From: Massilia sp. IC2-477
GTDB taxonomy: Bacteria > Pseudomonadota > Gammaproteobacteria > Burkholderiales > Burkholderiaceae_D
Direction of reading: 5' to 3'
DNA length: 64,000 bases
Assembly (NCBI RefSeq): GCF_020707265.1
Contig: NZ_JAJFEQ010000007.1
Coordinates: 124,001-188,000, forward strand
Each line of letters begins with the position of its first letter. Positions within the stretch are counted from its first letter, which is position 1. Made by a program: the position numbers and the translations under genes. The notes beneath the pieces are model-generated. The model worked only from the letters and a program-made list of their open reading frames with translations, was not told where the DNA came from and searched no databases. Of this stretch, positions 37,640-46,927 are shown in pieces.

Positions 37640-38719
37640 ATGAGCCGTATGCATTTGCGCCAGGCCGCCATTGGCATCGCCACCGCCGTCCTGCTGTCGG
37701 CCTGCGCCACGCAAGGCCCCATGCAAGCGGGCCGGCCGCTCCCGCCGGGACAGGTAGCACAGGAAGCGCCGCAAGTGACGCCGGAAATGACGGCGGCCGC
37801 CGACACCCTCACCCGCATGGCGACGCTGCAGGACCGCCTGTACAAGGTGGCCGCCCCCCTTCTCATCGACAATGCGGAACTGTGCACGCGCCACGCGCGC
37901 AACCTGCTCGGTTTCACCGCCAAGAACCGCTATACCTACCCGGGCAGCTTCAACGAAGCCGCGCACCTGGTGCTGGGCATGGGCGAACGCCTGCAGGTGA
38001 CCAATGTGCTGGCCGGCAGCGGCGCTGCCAAGGCCGGCCTGCGCCAGGGCGACGAACTGGTCGCCGCCGCCGGCAAACCGCTGCCGACCGGTCCCAACGC
38101 GCTGTCCCAGGCCGGCGCCGTATTCGGCCCGATCGTCACCAAGCAGGCCTCGCTGCCGCTGACCATCGAGCGCCGCGGCCAGCAGCGCGACGTGACCGTG
38201 CCCGTCACCCGCGCCTGCGCCTTCGGTATCGAGCTGGGCAATTCGGACAACGTCAATGCCTACGCCGATGGCCAGCGCGTGATGGTCACGCGCGGCATGA
38301 TGGGCTTCGTCCAGGGCGACGACGAACTGGCCTACGTCATCGCCCACACGATGGCGCACAACATGCTCGGCCATGCGGCCAATCAGCGCAATGCCGCCAC
38401 CATCGGCAGCATCATCGACAACCTGACCCGCATCGCGCCGGACACCTCGATGCTGATCGGCAGCGGCGGCATCAAGGCCATGCCGGCCACGCTCGACACC
38501 GCAGCCGACCGCCTTGCGGTCTACCTGCTGGCGCGCGCCGACTACCGCATCGAAGGCGTGTCGAGCTTCTGGAAGCGCTTCGCCGAGACCTATCCGGCCA
38601 CGGTCCTGAACGGCCACACGGCGAATCATCCGTCGCTGGCCCAGCGCACGGCGACCATCGACAAGGCGGTAGCCGAAGTGAAGGCCAAGAAGGCGGACAA
38701 GAAGCCCCTGACGCCGTAA
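37640..38719 (+). CDS. M48-like lipoprotein with PDZ domain, catalytic Glu lost
   Basis: The 359-residue product begins with a lipoprotein signal (lipobox LLSAC, Cys22). A PDZ-like domain (~115-190: LQVTNVLAGSGAAKAGLRQGDEL) is inserted before a zinc-metalloprotease-like region. Where M48 enzymes have HExxH, this protein has HTMAH (236-240) followed by NMLGH; Thr replaces the catalytic Glu. The downstream ExxxD ligand motif reads DTAAD (286-290), within an otherwise normal ADRLAVYLLARADY. It is probably an inactive relative that binds rather than cuts, possibly in outer-membrane assembly like BepA or LoiP (inference). AGGAGGAAC precedes the ATG, so expression looks good. A REP-like repeat follows. 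Confidence 0.82.
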   Translation: MSRMHLRQAAIGIATAVLLSACATQGPMQAGRPLPPGQVAQEAPQVTPEMTAAADTLTRMATLQDRLYKVAAPLLIDNAELCTRHARNLLGFTAKNRYTYPGSFNEAAHLVLGMGERLQVTNVLAGSGAAKAGLRQGDELVAAAGKPLPTGPNALSQAGAVFGPIVTKQASLPLTIERRGQQRDVTVPVTRACAFGIELGNSDNVNAYADGQRVMVTRGMMGFVQGDDELAYVIAHTMAHNMLGHAANQRNAATIGSIIDNLTRIAPDTSMLIGSGGIKAMPATLDTAADRLAVYLLARADYRIEGVSSFWKRFAETYPATVLNGHTANHPSLAQRTATIDKAVAEVKAKKADKKPLTP

Positions 38720-38767
38720 GCCGGCGCGTCACCTCCACGAACGGACGCCTGGCGCGTCCGTTTTCTT

Positions 38768-38871
38768 TTGTAGGGTGGTCGGCTTGCCGACCGCGCGTCC
38801 AACTGCCGGATGCGTCGCCACGGAGCATGGTCCAGCTAAACGCGCGGTCGGCACAGCCGACCACCCTACAA
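38768..38871. repeat. REP/REPIN-like inverted pair, type B
   Basis: The 104-base element has perfect outer arms TTGTAGGGTGGTCGGC and GCCGACCACCCTACAA and inner arms GCCGACCGCGCGT (38786-38798) and ACGCGCGGTCGGC (38840-38852). Each half folds into a GGTCGGC/GCCGACC hairpin next to a GTAG foot. Inner arms are identical to those of the copy at 15280-15430. It lies between the lipoprotein gene and xdhC. Confidence 0.8.
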
Positions 38872-38946
38872 TTCAACGCGACGCAGCGTTCGGCAGGCTC
38901 GGGCCATTTTTTGTATCATTGTTCATTCCGACCACAAGGCACCGCC

Positions 38947-39978
38947 ATGGACAGCATCGACCTCGACGTACTCAAGACCTGCGACGCCTGGCTCGCCGCG
39001 GGCCGCCGCTGCCAGCTGGTCACCGTCATCAAGACCTGGGGCTCGAGCCCGCGCCCGATCGGCGCCACCCTGGCTGTCTGCGAAGACGGCAGCGTGGTCG
39101 GCTCGGTGTCCGGCGGCTGCATCGAGGACGACCTGATTGCGCGGGTACGCAGCAACGGCATCGAGCTGGCGCGTCCCGAGATCGTCAGCTACGGCATCAG
39201 CGCCGACGAAGCACACCGCTTCGGCCTGCCCTGCGGCGGCACCATCGAGCTGGCCATCGAACCGCTCACCCAGGCCAGCTGCATCCGTGAACTGCTGGCG
39301 CGTCTGGCGGACGGAGAACTGGTGGAGCGCCGCGTGGAACTCGCAAGCGGCGCCGCTACCTTAGCGCGCGCGCCGGCCAGCGCCATCCAGCGCGTGGAAG
39401 ACGGCGTCCTGGTCACCATCCACGGTCCGCGCTGGCGCCTGTTCATCATCGGCGCCGGTCCCCTGTCGCGCTTCCTGGCCCAGGTGGCGAGCGGCATGGA
39501 TTACCGCGTGACCGTGTGCGACCCGCGCGAGGAATACCGCAGCGGCTGGAATCTCCCCGGCGTGGAACTGGTGCACGCGATGCCGGACGACCTGGTGATC
39601 GAGGCGCGCCTGGATGCGCGCAGCGCGGTGGTGGCGCTGACCCACGACCCCAAGCTGGACGACCTGGCGCTGATGGAAGCGCTCAAGTCGGACGCCTTTT
39701 ACGTCGGTGCGATCGGCTCGCGCCTGAACAACGAGAAGCGCCGCGAACGCCTGAAGTTGTTCGACCTCGACGATGCCCAGCTGGCGCGCCTGCACGGCCC
39801 GATCGGCATCTACATCGGCAGCAAGACCCCGAGCGAGATCGCGATCTCGATCATGGCCGAGATGACGGCCGTGAAGAACGGCGTGCCGGCCCACATGCTG
39901 GTGCCGCATGCGGCCGCGCCCCAGCCGGCCACCGAGGTGGTCTGCGCGACCATCCGCTCGGCCCGGGCGGCGGCGTGA
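38947..39978 (+). CDS. xdhC: XdhC family protein (cofactor insertion into xanthine dehydrogenase)
   Basis: The 343-residue protein has the two XdhC domains: an N-terminal part with TWGSSPRPIGATLAV, GSVSGGCIEDDL and GLPCGGTIEL, and a C-terminal Rossmann-like domain with LFIIGAGPLSRFLAQVA, ALTHDPKLDD and YVGAIGSRLNNEKRRERL. XdhC binds molybdenum cofactor and delivers its sulfurated form to xanthine dehydrogenase-type enzymes. No xdhA/xdhB gene is adjacent, so this member may serve another molybdenum hydroxylase. ATG at 38947. Confidence 0.92.
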   Translation: MDSIDLDVLKTCDAWLAAGRRCQLVTVIKTWGSSPRPIGATLAVCEDGSVVGSVSGGCIEDDLIARVRSNGIELARPEIVSYGISADEAHRFGLPCGGTIELAIEPLTQASCIRELLARLADGELVERRVELASGAATLARAPASAIQRVEDGVLVTIHGPRWRLFIIGAGPLSRFLAQVASGMDYRVTVCDPREEYRSGWNLPGVELVHAMPDDLVIEARLDARSAVVALTHDPKLDDLALMEALKSDAFYVGAIGSRLNNEKRRERLKLFDLDDAQLARLHGPIGIYIGSKTPSEIAISIMAEMTAVKNGVPAHMLVPHAAAPQPATEVVCATIRSARAAA

Positions 39979-40054
39979 ATTCGCGCGCAAGAACCGGATG
40001 GCGCGGCCTGCGCCTTGCCGCCACCATCGACCTTTTGTCCCCGCTACTCCCCCG

Positions 40055-40960
40055 ATGAACACCGTGAACATGCTGCGCCTGGTGGCGCTGGCCGCCATCT
40101 GGGGCGGCTCCTTCCTCTTCATGCGCATCGCCGCCCCCGTGCTGGGGCCCGCCGTGCTGATCGAATACCGGGTGCTGTTCGCGGCCCTGTTCCTGGCCGC
40201 CGTGGCCTGGGTCATGGCGCGCCGCGGCAAAGGGGCGCCGCTCGACCTGCGCCAGCACTGGAAGCACTACCTGATGCTGGGCTTCTTCAATTCCGCCCTG
40301 CCCTTCCTGCTGTTCGCCTTTGCCGCGCGCACCCTGTCGGCCTCGGTGCTGTCGGTGCTGAACGCCACCGCGCCGATGTTCGGCGCGCTGGTCGGCGCCG
40401 TGTGGGCGCGCCAGAAAGTCTCGGGCCGCGCGGCCCTCGGCCTGGTGCTGGGCACGGTGGGGGTGAGCCTGCTGGTCGGTTTCGACCACGTCTCGGAGCG
40501 CCCCGGGGCCGCGCTCGCGATCGCGGCCGCGCTGGTGGCCGCCTTCAGCTACAGCGTCGCCAGCCAGTATGCCAAGTCGGCCAAGGCGGTGGCGCCCTTC
40601 GCCAACGCCCATGGTTCGATGTGGGCCGCCACCATCTGCGTGATTCCGGCGCTGGCGATCTTCCCCCAACCCGGCGAGCCCACGGTCGGCATCATGGCCG
40701 CCGTGCTGGCGCTGGGCGTGCTGTGCAGCGGTATTGCCTACATCCTCTACTTCAAGCTGATCGAGGAAGTCGGCACCACCTCGGCGCTGACGGTCACTTT
40801 TCTCAATCCGATGTTCGGCATCCTGTGGGGCGCGATCTTCCTGCATGAGGTGATCGGCTGGCATACGCTGCTGGGTTCCGCCATCGTGCTGGTCGGTACG
40901 GCCCTCGTGACGGGCTTCGTGCCTTCCTTCCTGCGTGCGCGCAGCGCCCAGGCGCGCTAG
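40055..40960 (+). CDS. EamA/DMT-family permease
   Basis: The 301-residue protein has ten hydrophobic segments in two EamA repeats (AAIWGGSFLFMRIA... and VLALGVLCSGIAYILYFKLIEEVG). The ends LNATAPMFGALVGAVW and FLNPMFGILWGAIFLHE are typical of the drug/metabolite transporter superfamily. The substrate cannot be inferred. The start MNTVNMLRLV is preferred; the longer in-frame extension is Arg/Pro-rich. The glycosylase gene follows after 9 bases. Confidence 0.9.
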   Translation: MNTVNMLRLVALAAIWGGSFLFMRIAAPVLGPAVLIEYRVLFAALFLAAVAWVMARRGKGAPLDLRQHWKHYLMLGFFNSALPFLLFAFAARTLSASVLSVLNATAPMFGALVGAVWARQKVSGRAALGLVLGTVGVSLLVGFDHVSERPGAALAIAAALVAAFSYSVASQYAKSAKAVAPFANAHGSMWAATICVIPALAIFPQPGEPTVGIMAAVLALGVLCSGIAYILYFKLIEEVGTTSALTVTFLNPMFGILWGAIFLHEVIGWHTLLGSAIVLVGTALVTGFVPSFLRARSAQAR

Positions 40961-40969
40961 GGAGCGGCA

Positions 40970-41857
40970 ATGCGCACCGAGCTCGCGATCGCCCTGCCGC
41001 CCGGCTACCGCACTGAAGACGTGCTGGCCTTCCACAGCCGCGATGCGGAAGCGATCGCGGAACAGGTGGGACCCGAGGGCCTGCGCAAGGGCGTGCTGCT
41101 CGACGGTACGCCGGTGGTGCTGGAAGTCGGTTTCAAGCCGGATGAAGCACGCTGCACGGTCGACGCCGATGGCGAGCTGACGCCGCCCCTGCGCGAGCTC
41201 GCGCGCGAAGCCCTGCTGAACATCCTGGGCCTGCGCATCGATCCGGCCGCCTTCGCTGCATTCGTGCGGGACGACCCAGCCCTGGGGCCGGTGGTGGCGC
41301 GCCAGCCGGGCCTGCGCATCATCCAGTCCGCGACCGTATTCGAGGCCCTGACCTGGGCCATCATCGGCCAGCAGATCAACCTGCCGTTTGCGATCTCCCT
41401 GCGCCGCACGTTCATCGGGCTGGCCGGCCGCCGGCATACGAGCGGCCTGTGGTGCTATCCAGAAGCGTCCGATGTGGCGCGCCTGGAACTCGAGGCGCTC
41501 ACGAGCCGCAAGTTTTCGCGTGCCAAAGCGGAAACCCTGCTGCGCCTGGCGAGATTGGTCGCCGACGGCGAGGTCAAGCTCGACCGCGAGCGCCCGGTGG
41601 CCGACTTCGTGCGCGAACTGCTGGCCGTGAAGGGCATCGGCCCCTGGACCGTGAACTACGCCTTGCTGCGCGGCTATGGCTACCCCGACTGTTCACTCGA
41701 GGGCGACGTGGCCGTGCGCACGGCCTTCCACCGCCTGCTGGGCGGCGAGGCGCGGCCGGACATTCCGACCGCGCAGCGCCTGCTGGAACGCTACGCGCCG
41801 CACCGTACCATGGCGGCGGCCTATCTGTGGGCCAGCCTCAGCGAGCAGGCCGGTTGA
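40970..41857 (+). CDS. alkA: DNA-3-methyladenine glycosylase II (AlkA-like)
   Basis: The 295-residue protein has an N-terminal AlkA_N-like part and a C-terminal HhH-GPD domain (~115-290): FEALTWAIIGQQINLPFA, the hairpin LLAVKGIGPWTVNYALLRG and the segment YPDCSLEGDVAVR that holds the candidate catalytic Asp. It excises alkylated purines in base-excision repair. GGGAGCGGCA precedes the ATG. An Ada N-terminal module is not present. Confidence 0.87.
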   Translation: MRTELAIALPPGYRTEDVLAFHSRDAEAIAEQVGPEGLRKGVLLDGTPVVLEVGFKPDEARCTVDADGELTPPLRELAREALLNILGLRIDPAAFAAFVRDDPALGPVVARQPGLRIIQSATVFEALTWAIIGQQINLPFAISLRRTFIGLAGRRHTSGLWCYPEASDVARLELEALTSRKFSRAKAETLLRLARLVADGEVKLDRERPVADFVRELLAVKGIGPWTVNYALLRGYGYPDCSLEGDVAVRTAFHRLLGGEARPDIPTAQRLLERYAPHRTMAAAYLWASLSEQAG

Positions 41858-42271
41858 TCAATTCCAGCGAGGTAAGCTGTCGAACTGCTGCGCGCCCTCT
41901 CCTGAAAACCGTATCAGTTCCGGCAAGGGGACCGTGGCGAGATTGTCGCGGCCGTAATGGCCGCCCAGTGCGCTCGGAATCTTGAGGCAATACTTGCGCC
42001 CTTCCGCCAGCGGACCAAGCGTGGATTCCGCCAGGTGCACGACTTCCGGCATATACCAATCGTTGAGGAAGTCCTGGTTGTAGGCCAGCGCGTCGAGCGC
42101 GGCGCGGCTGTCGGCTACCGGCTCGCAGCACAGGTCTTGCGGCCGCAAGCGCCAGTAACGCCCTTCGTCGTCGCGGATGATGAGGTTGCCGAATGCGTTG
42201 GACCCAAGGACTTCGACGGCGGTCAAGCCGACCCAGCCCCAGGCCTCGTTGATGTCGTCTACGTTGATCAC
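41858..42271 (-). CDS. DUF1851/Tdi1-like protein (orphan immunity-type)
   Basis: This 137-residue protein starts at GTG 42271 after CAGGGGGCACAC. The N-terminal half (INVDDINEAWGWVGLTAVEV, GNLIIRDDEGRYWRLRP) and the C-terminal LGPLAEGRKYCLKIPSALGGHYGRDNLATV resemble the T6SS immunity/DUF1851 group, in which members neutralise GAD-like effectors. That assignment is from memory of the family pattern and is moderate. No effector or secretion gene is nearby, so it would be an orphan or exapted copy. It overlaps nothing; it converges with alkA by 1 base gap. Confidence 0.6.
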   Translation of the reverse strand: MINVDDINEAWGWVGLTAVEVLGSNAFGNLIIRDDEGRYWRLRPQDLCCEPVADSRAALDALAYNQDFLNDWYMPEVVHLAESTLGPLAEGRKYCLKIPSALGGHYGRDNLATVPLPELIRFSGEGAQQFDSLPRWN

Positions 42272-42392
42272 GTGTGCCCCCTGTAGCTTTCCAAGCGTTC
42301 CGCGTGTTGGACAAGGCTGGCTCGACAACATTGCATACCGATGCGTCCGGTTTGCGCTGTGTCGTGTAAGGGGAAAAAGGATGCAGATAATG

Positions 42393-42426
42393 AAAAAGCC
42401 GTTGATCCTTGCGAATCAACGGCTTT
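42393..42426 (-). terminator. Terminator of tRNA-fMet
   Basis: On the minus strand AAAGCCGTTGAT (42426-42415) pairs with ATCAACGGCTTT (42406-42395), followed by a T run. It lies 8 bases after the tRNA. Confidence 0.92.
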
Positions 42427-42433
42427 CGAATTC

Positions 42434-42510
42434 TGGTTGCGGGGACAGGATTTGAACCTGTGACCTTCGGGTTATGAGCCCGACGAGCTGCCAGACTGCT
42501 CCACCCCGCG
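42434..42510 (-). tRNA. Initiator tRNA-Met (CAU)
   Basis: The 77-base sequence starts CGCGGGGTGG and ends CCCCGCAACCA with CCA encoded. The anticodon loop is CTCATAA. The initiator marks are present: a C1-A72 mismatch at the acceptor end and three consecutive G-C pairs in the anticodon stem (GGG/CCC). The gene has its own promoter and terminator. Confidence 0.97.
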
Positions 42511-42523
42511 TCTGATGGAATGA

Positions 42524-42552
42524 ATTATACGCCGAACCGGTCTTTTAGGCAA
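42524..42552 (-). promoter_or_regulatory. Promoter of tRNA-fMet
   Basis: On the minus strand TTGCCT (42552-42547) and TATAAT (42529-42524) are separated by 17 bases; the tRNA begins 13 bases after the -10. Confidence 0.8.
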
Positions 42553-42683
42553 ACCCAATCCTAGCCTGGTGTGTGATTGCAGCACAATATGGCTCAGCCG
42601 CAAGCGCACAGGCCTGCGCCGATGGCGGCATGCGGCGGGAAAATCAGTGTAAAGTAAGCACAATCTCAACCTGCCGCCCATCT

Positions 42684-43265
42684 ATGAAATTCTGTTCCGA
42701 GTGCGCCCACCCCGTCGCCCTGGCGATCCCCGAAGGCGACAACCGGCCGCGCTATGTCTGCCCGCAGTGCAACACCATCCATTACCAGAATCCCAAGCTG
42801 GTGATCGGCTCGATTCCCGTCTGGGAACAAGACGGCAAGCTACAGGTGCTGCTGTGCAAGCGCGCGATCGAGCCGCGCTACGGTTACTGGACGCTGCCGG
42901 CGGGCTTCATGGAAAACGAGGAAACCACCGAGCAGGCTGCCGTGCGCGAAACGGAAGAAGAAGCCGGCGCCGACGTTGAACTCGGCAAGCTATTTACCCT
43001 GCTCAACGTCGCCCACGTGCACCAAGTCCACCTGTTCTACCTGGCGCGCCTGCGCAATCTCGATTTCGCGCCGGGAGAGGAAAGCCTGGAAGTCGAACTG
43101 TTCACGCAGGACGAGATTCCCTGGGACGATCTGGCCTTTCCGACGGTCCGGACCACGCTGGAACTCTTCTTTGCCGACCGCGTCAAAGCGCGCGAGGGCG
43201 GCGAGTATGGTTTTCATAGCCGCGACATCGTCCGCCCGATGCTGGCGCCCCGCGAACCCGACTGA
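42684..43265 (+). CDS. Nudix hydrolase with zinc ribbon
   Basis: The 193-residue protein has an N-terminal zinc ribbon (CSEC ... CPQC, residues 4-36) and a Nudix domain with box GFMENEETTEQAAVRETEEEAG (cut by one residue class; Gly, REtEEEaG all present). The zinc ribbon resembles NudC/NADH pyrophosphatase-like and ADP-ribose pyrophosphatase-like families. The substrate is an X-linked nucleoside diphosphate of unknown type. It lies 15 bases before aat. Confidence 0.88.
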   Translation: MKFCSECAHPVALAIPEGDNRPRYVCPQCNTIHYQNPKLVIGSIPVWEQDGKLQVLLCKRAIEPRYGYWTLPAGFMENEETTEQAAVRETEEEAGADVELGKLFTLLNVAHVHQVHLFYLARLRNLDFAPGEESLEVELFTQDEIPWDDLAFPTVRTTLELFFADRVKAREGGEYGFHSRDIVRPMLAPREPD

Positions 43266-43280
43266 TCCATCGAGGGCCGC

Positions 43281-44003
43281 ATGATCCCCTGGCTCGAGCC
43301 GACTTCGCCCTTCCCCGACGTCTCCGAGGCGCTGACGATCGATGCGCCCGGCCTGCTGGCGGCCGGCGCCGACCTGTCGCCCCAGCGCCTGCTGCTCGCT
43401 TACCAGAACGGCATCTTCCCCTGGTTCTCGGAAGGCCAGCCGATCCTGTGGTGGAGCACCGATCCACGCATGGTGCTGCGTACCGAACGATTCAAGGTCA
43501 GCGACAGCCTGAAGAAAACCCTGCGCAAGGTCGAGCGCAGCCGGATCGAAGGCGGCCCGTGGAGCATCCGATTCGACAGCGCTTTTGAACAGGTGATGCG
43601 CGCCTGCGCCGCTCCACGCAAGGACGGGCCGGGCACCTGGATCTCGGAAGACATCATCGACGGCTACACCGGCCTGCACGCCATGGGCCATGCCCACTCG
43701 TCCGAAGTCTGGCTGGACGGCGAACTGGTGGGCGGCGCCTATGGCGTCTGCATCGGCCGCATGTTCTACGGCGAATCGATGTTCGCCCGGGTATCGGACG
43801 CGTCCAAGGTGGCGCTGGCCTACCTGGTCGCCTTCCTGCGCAGCCAGGGCGTCGCGCTGATCGACTGCCAGCAGGAGACCGGCCACCTGGCCTCGCTGGG
43901 CGCCTCGCCAATCCCGCGCAGCGCCTTCCTGGCGCACCTGCGCGAAGCCATCCGCGAGCCCGCCATCACCCGCTGGGAACCCGTGGCACCGTTGGTTGAC
44001 TAA
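43281..44003 (+). CDS. aat: Leucyl/phenylalanyl-tRNA-protein transferase
   Basis: The 240-residue enzyme adds Leu or Phe to N-terminal Arg/Lys of proteins, marking them for ClpS/ClpAP. Conserved blocks: [46 protein letters not shown] (cut by turns), [16 protein letters not shown] and [16 protein letters not shown]. It is followed directly by bpt, which adds Leu to acidic N-termini. Confidence 0.96.
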   Translation: MIPWLEPTSPFPDVSEALTIDAPGLLAAGADLSPQRLLLAYQNGIFPWFSEGQPILWWSTDPRMVLRTERFKVSDSLKKTLRKVERSRIEGGPWSIRFDSAFEQVMRACAAPRKDGPGTWISEDIIDGYTGLHAMGHAHSSEVWLDGELVGGAYGVCIGRMFYGESMFARVSDASKVALAYLVAFLRSQGVALIDCQQETGHLASLGASPIPRSAFLAHLREAIREPAITRWEPVAPLVD

Positions 44004-44062
44004 CAGTGACGCGGCCCCGATTTCGCTAAAATAGGTTCATCACGTCGTCTCGAAAGTTTTAC

Positions 44063-44791
44063 ATGACGCACCTAAATGACCTGCCCTTCGCCACGCTGCA
44101 GTTCTACACGACGGCGCCCTACCCCTGCAGTTACCTCGATGCCCGCCAGGCCCGGTCGCAAGTCGCGACGCCCTCGCACCTCATCAATGCAGACGTCTAT
44201 TCTGAACTCGTGCGCAACGGCTTTCGCCGCAGCGGCATCTTCACCTACCGCCCGTATTGCGACGGTTGCCAGGCCTGCATCCCGGTGCGGGTCAAGTGCG
44301 AGGATTTCGTCCCCAGCCGCACCCAGCGCCGCGCCTGGAAGCGCCACGGCGACCTGGTGGCCATGGTGGCCAACCTGGCCTTCTCGGACGAGCACTATGC
44401 GCTCTACCTGCGCTACCAGACCACCCGCCACGTCGGCGGCGGCATGGACCAGGACAGCCGCGACCAGTACGCCCAGTTCCTGCTGCAGAGCCGCGTCAAC
44501 ACCCGCCTGGTCGAGTTCCGCGAGCCGAACGGCCTGCTGCGCATGGTCTCGATCATCGACGTGCTGTCCGACGGCCTGTCCTCGGTCTACACCTTCTTCG
44601 ACCCGGACGTACCGGGCGCCTCCTTCGGCACCTACAACGTGATGTGGCAGGTGAACCAGGCGCGCGAGCTCGGCCTGCAATATGTCTACCTCGGTTACTG
44701 GATCGAACAGAGTCCGAAGATGGCCTACAAGATCAACTTCCGCCCGCTGGAGGCGCGCATCAAGGGGGTCTGGAGCGTACTCGAAGCCTGA
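44063..44791 (+). CDS. bpt: Aspartate/glutamate leucyltransferase
   Basis: The 242-residue protein is the bacterial ATE-like transferase Bpt. It has the N-terminal Cys cluster ([16 protein letters not shown] and [18 protein letters not shown]), the [17 protein letters not shown] block, and the C-terminal [23 protein letters not shown] and [22 protein letters not shown] (cut by turns). It extends the N-end rule to Asp and Glu. It sits 59 bases after aat and 42 before pyrD. Confidence 0.95.
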   Translation: MTHLNDLPFATLQFYTTAPYPCSYLDARQARSQVATPSHLINADVYSELVRNGFRRSGIFTYRPYCDGCQACIPVRVKCEDFVPSRTQRRAWKRHGDLVAMVANLAFSDEHYALYLRYQTTRHVGGGMDQDSRDQYAQFLLQSRVNTRLVEFREPNGLLRMVSIIDVLSDGLSSVYTFFDPDVPGASFGTYNVMWQVNQARELGLQYVYLGYWIEQSPKMAYKINFRPLEARIKGVWSVLEA

Positions 44792-44833
44792 GCGCCACGG
44801 TAGAATGGCGGGAGTCATCACTACGAGTCCCCC

Positions 44834-45871
44834 ATGTCCGACAAGCTCCTGTACTCCCTCGCCCGCCCGCTGCTGTTCTCGCTCGACGCCGAGCAAGCCC
44901 ACAACCTGACCCTGCCGCTGCTGCGCCGCGCCGCTTCGCTCGGCTTGACCAAACTGTCAGCCAAGCCGGCGCCGGACCCGCGCACGGTCATGGGCATCAG
45001 CTTCCCGAACCCGGTCGGCCTGGCCGCTGGCCTGGACAAGGATGGCGCCTACATTGACGGCCTGGCGTCGCTCGGCTTCGGCTCGATCGAGATCGGCACC
45101 GTCACGCCGCGCCCACAGGGAGGCAATCCGAAGCCGCGCATCTTCCGCCTGCCCCAGGCGCAGGGGATCATCAACCGCATGGGCTTCAACAATGGCGGCG
45201 TGGATGCCTTCGTGGCCAATGTCCAGGCCTCGCGCTTCTACCAGGACAAGCAAGGCGTGCTGGGCCTGAACATCGGCAAGAACGCCGACACCCCGATCGA
45301 ACGCGCCGCCGACGATTACCTGCACTGCCTGCGCAAGGTCTACCCCTACGCCAGCTACGTGACGGTCAACATCTCTTCGCCGAACACCAAGAACCTGCGC
45401 CAGCTCCAAGGGGAGTCGGAGCTGGACGCGTTGCTGTCGCAACTGAAGGAAGAGCAGCTGCGCCTGGCCGACCAGCATAAACGCTACGTGCCGGTGGCCC
45501 TGAAGATCGCGCCGGACATCGACGGCGACCAGGTGCGCAACATCGCCGGCGCCCTGCTGCGCCACAAGATCGACGGCGTGATCGCCACCAACACCACGCT
45601 CAGCCGCACTGCCGTGCAGGGCATGCAGCATGGCGACGAAGCCGGCGGCCTGTCGGGCGCCCCGGTGTTCGAGCTGTCGAACACAGTGATCCGCCTGCTC
45701 AAGAGCGAACTGGGCGACGCCATTCCCATCATCGGCGTAGGTGGCATCATGCGCGGCGAGGATGCGCGCGCCAAGATCGCGGCCGGCGCCCAGCTGGTGC
45801 AGCTCTACACCGGCTTCATCTACGCCGGCCCGGCGCTGGTGCGCGATTGCGCGGCCGCGCTGCGCAGCTAA
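44834..45871 (+). CDS. pyrD: Dihydroorotate dehydrogenase (quinone, class 2)
   Basis: The 345-residue FMN enzyme oxidises dihydroorotate in pyrimidine synthesis using quinone. A class-2 N-terminal membrane-contact helix ([20 protein letters not shown]) precedes the barrel. Motifs: [34 protein letters not shown] (cut by turns), [21 protein letters not shown] with the catalytic Ser region, and [13 protein letters not shown]. aldo/keto reductase gene follows after 9 bases. Confidence 0.97.
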   Translation: MSDKLLYSLARPLLFSLDAEQAHNLTLPLLRRAASLGLTKLSAKPAPDPRTVMGISFPNPVGLAAGLDKDGAYIDGLASLGFGSIEIGTVTPRPQGGNPKPRIFRLPQAQGIINRMGFNNGGVDAFVANVQASRFYQDKQGVLGLNIGKNADTPIERAADDYLHCLRKVYPYASYVTVNISSPNTKNLRQLQGESELDALLSQLKEEQLRLADQHKRYVPVALKIAPDIDGDQVRNIAGALLRHKIDGVIATNTTLSRTAVQGMQHGDEAGGLSGAPVFELSNTVIRLLKSELGDAIPIIGVGGIMRGEDARAKIAAGAQLVQLYTGFIYAGPALVRDCAAALRS

Positions 45872-45880
45872 GGAGGCAAC

Positions 45881-46927
45881 ATGGAACGCAGGCAGCTGGG
45901 ACAAACGGATTTGATGGTCTCAAAAGTGTGCCTCGGCACCATGACCTTCGGCGAGCAGAACACGGAGCTCGAGGCGCACAGCCAGCTCGACTACGCGCTG
46001 GAACGCGGCATCAACTTCATCGATACCGCCGAGATGTACCCGGTGATGGCGAGCGCGGACACGCAAGGAGCGACCGAGCGCTACATCGGCAGCTGGCTGA
46101 AGAAGACTGGACGCCGCGCCGACATCGTGCTGGCCACCAAGGTGGCAGGGCCGAACAAGATGATGCCCTGGATCCGCGGGGCCAACCACAACCTGGACGC
46201 GACCAATATCCGCGCCGCCGTCGAGGACAGCCTGCGCCGCCTGCACACTGACTACATCGACCTGTACCAGATCCACTGGCCGAGCCGGAACCTGCCGATC
46301 TTCGGCGCCAACCGCTTCGATCCGGAGGGCGAACGGCCTGCAGTGCCGATTGTCGAGACGCTGGAAGCCCTGGACGAAATGGTGCGCGCAGGGACGATCC
46401 GCCACATCGGCGTATCGAACGAAAGTACCTGGGGCGTGTGCCAGTACATCAAGCAGTCCGAACTGCGCGGCCTGCCGCGCATCGCTACCGTGCAGAACCT
46501 GTACAACCTGACGGCGCGCCATGTTGAAACCAGCCTGATGGACGAGGCCTGCTACCGCGAAGGCGTGAGCCTGCTGGCCTACAGCCCGCTGGCCTTCGGA
46601 CAGCTCACCGCAAAGTACCTGGACAATCCGAATGCAGTCGGGCGCCTGACGGTGTTCCCGAAAAACTGGAGCCCGCGCTATGTGCGCCCGGCGGTGCTGG
46701 CGGCTACCGCGGAGTACGCAGCGCTGGCGCGGGCGCACGGAATGACGCCCGCGCAGATGGCACTGGCGTGGTGCTATTCGCGCTGGTTCGTGGGATCGAC
46801 CATCATCGGCGCGACCAATCTCGCGCAGCTGAAGGAGAACATCGATGCTGCCGACCTGGTGCTGTCAGCGGACGTGATGAAGGGGATCGATGAGATTCAC
46901 GCCCGCTATATGAATGTGGGTCAGTGA
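45881..46927 (+). CDS. Aldo/keto reductase (Tas-like)
   Basis: The 348-residue protein has the AKR tetrad elements: Asp and Tyr in NFIDTAEMYP, Lys in VLATKVAGP and His in LYQIHWPSRN. The NADP(H)-binding end is FVGSTIIGATNLAQLKENIDA. It resembles E. coli Tas and YghZ-type reductases of 340-350 residues. AAGGAGGCAAC gives a strong ribosome site; it is probably co-transcribed with pyrD. The substrate is unknown. Confidence 0.92.
   Translation: MERRQLGQTDLMVSKVCLGTMTFGEQNTELEAHSQLDYALERGINFIDTAEMYPVMASADTQGATERYIGSWLKKTGRRADIVLATKVAGPNKMMPWIRGANHNLDATNIRAAVEDSLRRLHTDYIDLYQIHWPSRNLPIFGANRFDPEGERPAVPIVETLEALDEMVRAGTIRHIGVSNESTWGVCQYIKQSELRGLPRIATVQNLYNLTARHVETSLMDEACYREGVSLLAYSPLAFGQLTAKYLDNPNAVGRLTVFPKNWSPRYVRPAVLAATAEYAALARAHGMTPAQMALAWCYSRWFVGSTIIGATNLAQLKENIDAADLVLSADVMKGIDEIHARYMNVGQ

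Noticed and set aside
37882..39978. A 698-codon frame that would fuse an Arg-rich region to XdhC
   Set aside because: The first ~350 codons are the wrong frame of the lipoprotein gene and run through a REP-like element. XdhC begins at 38947 with its own ATG.
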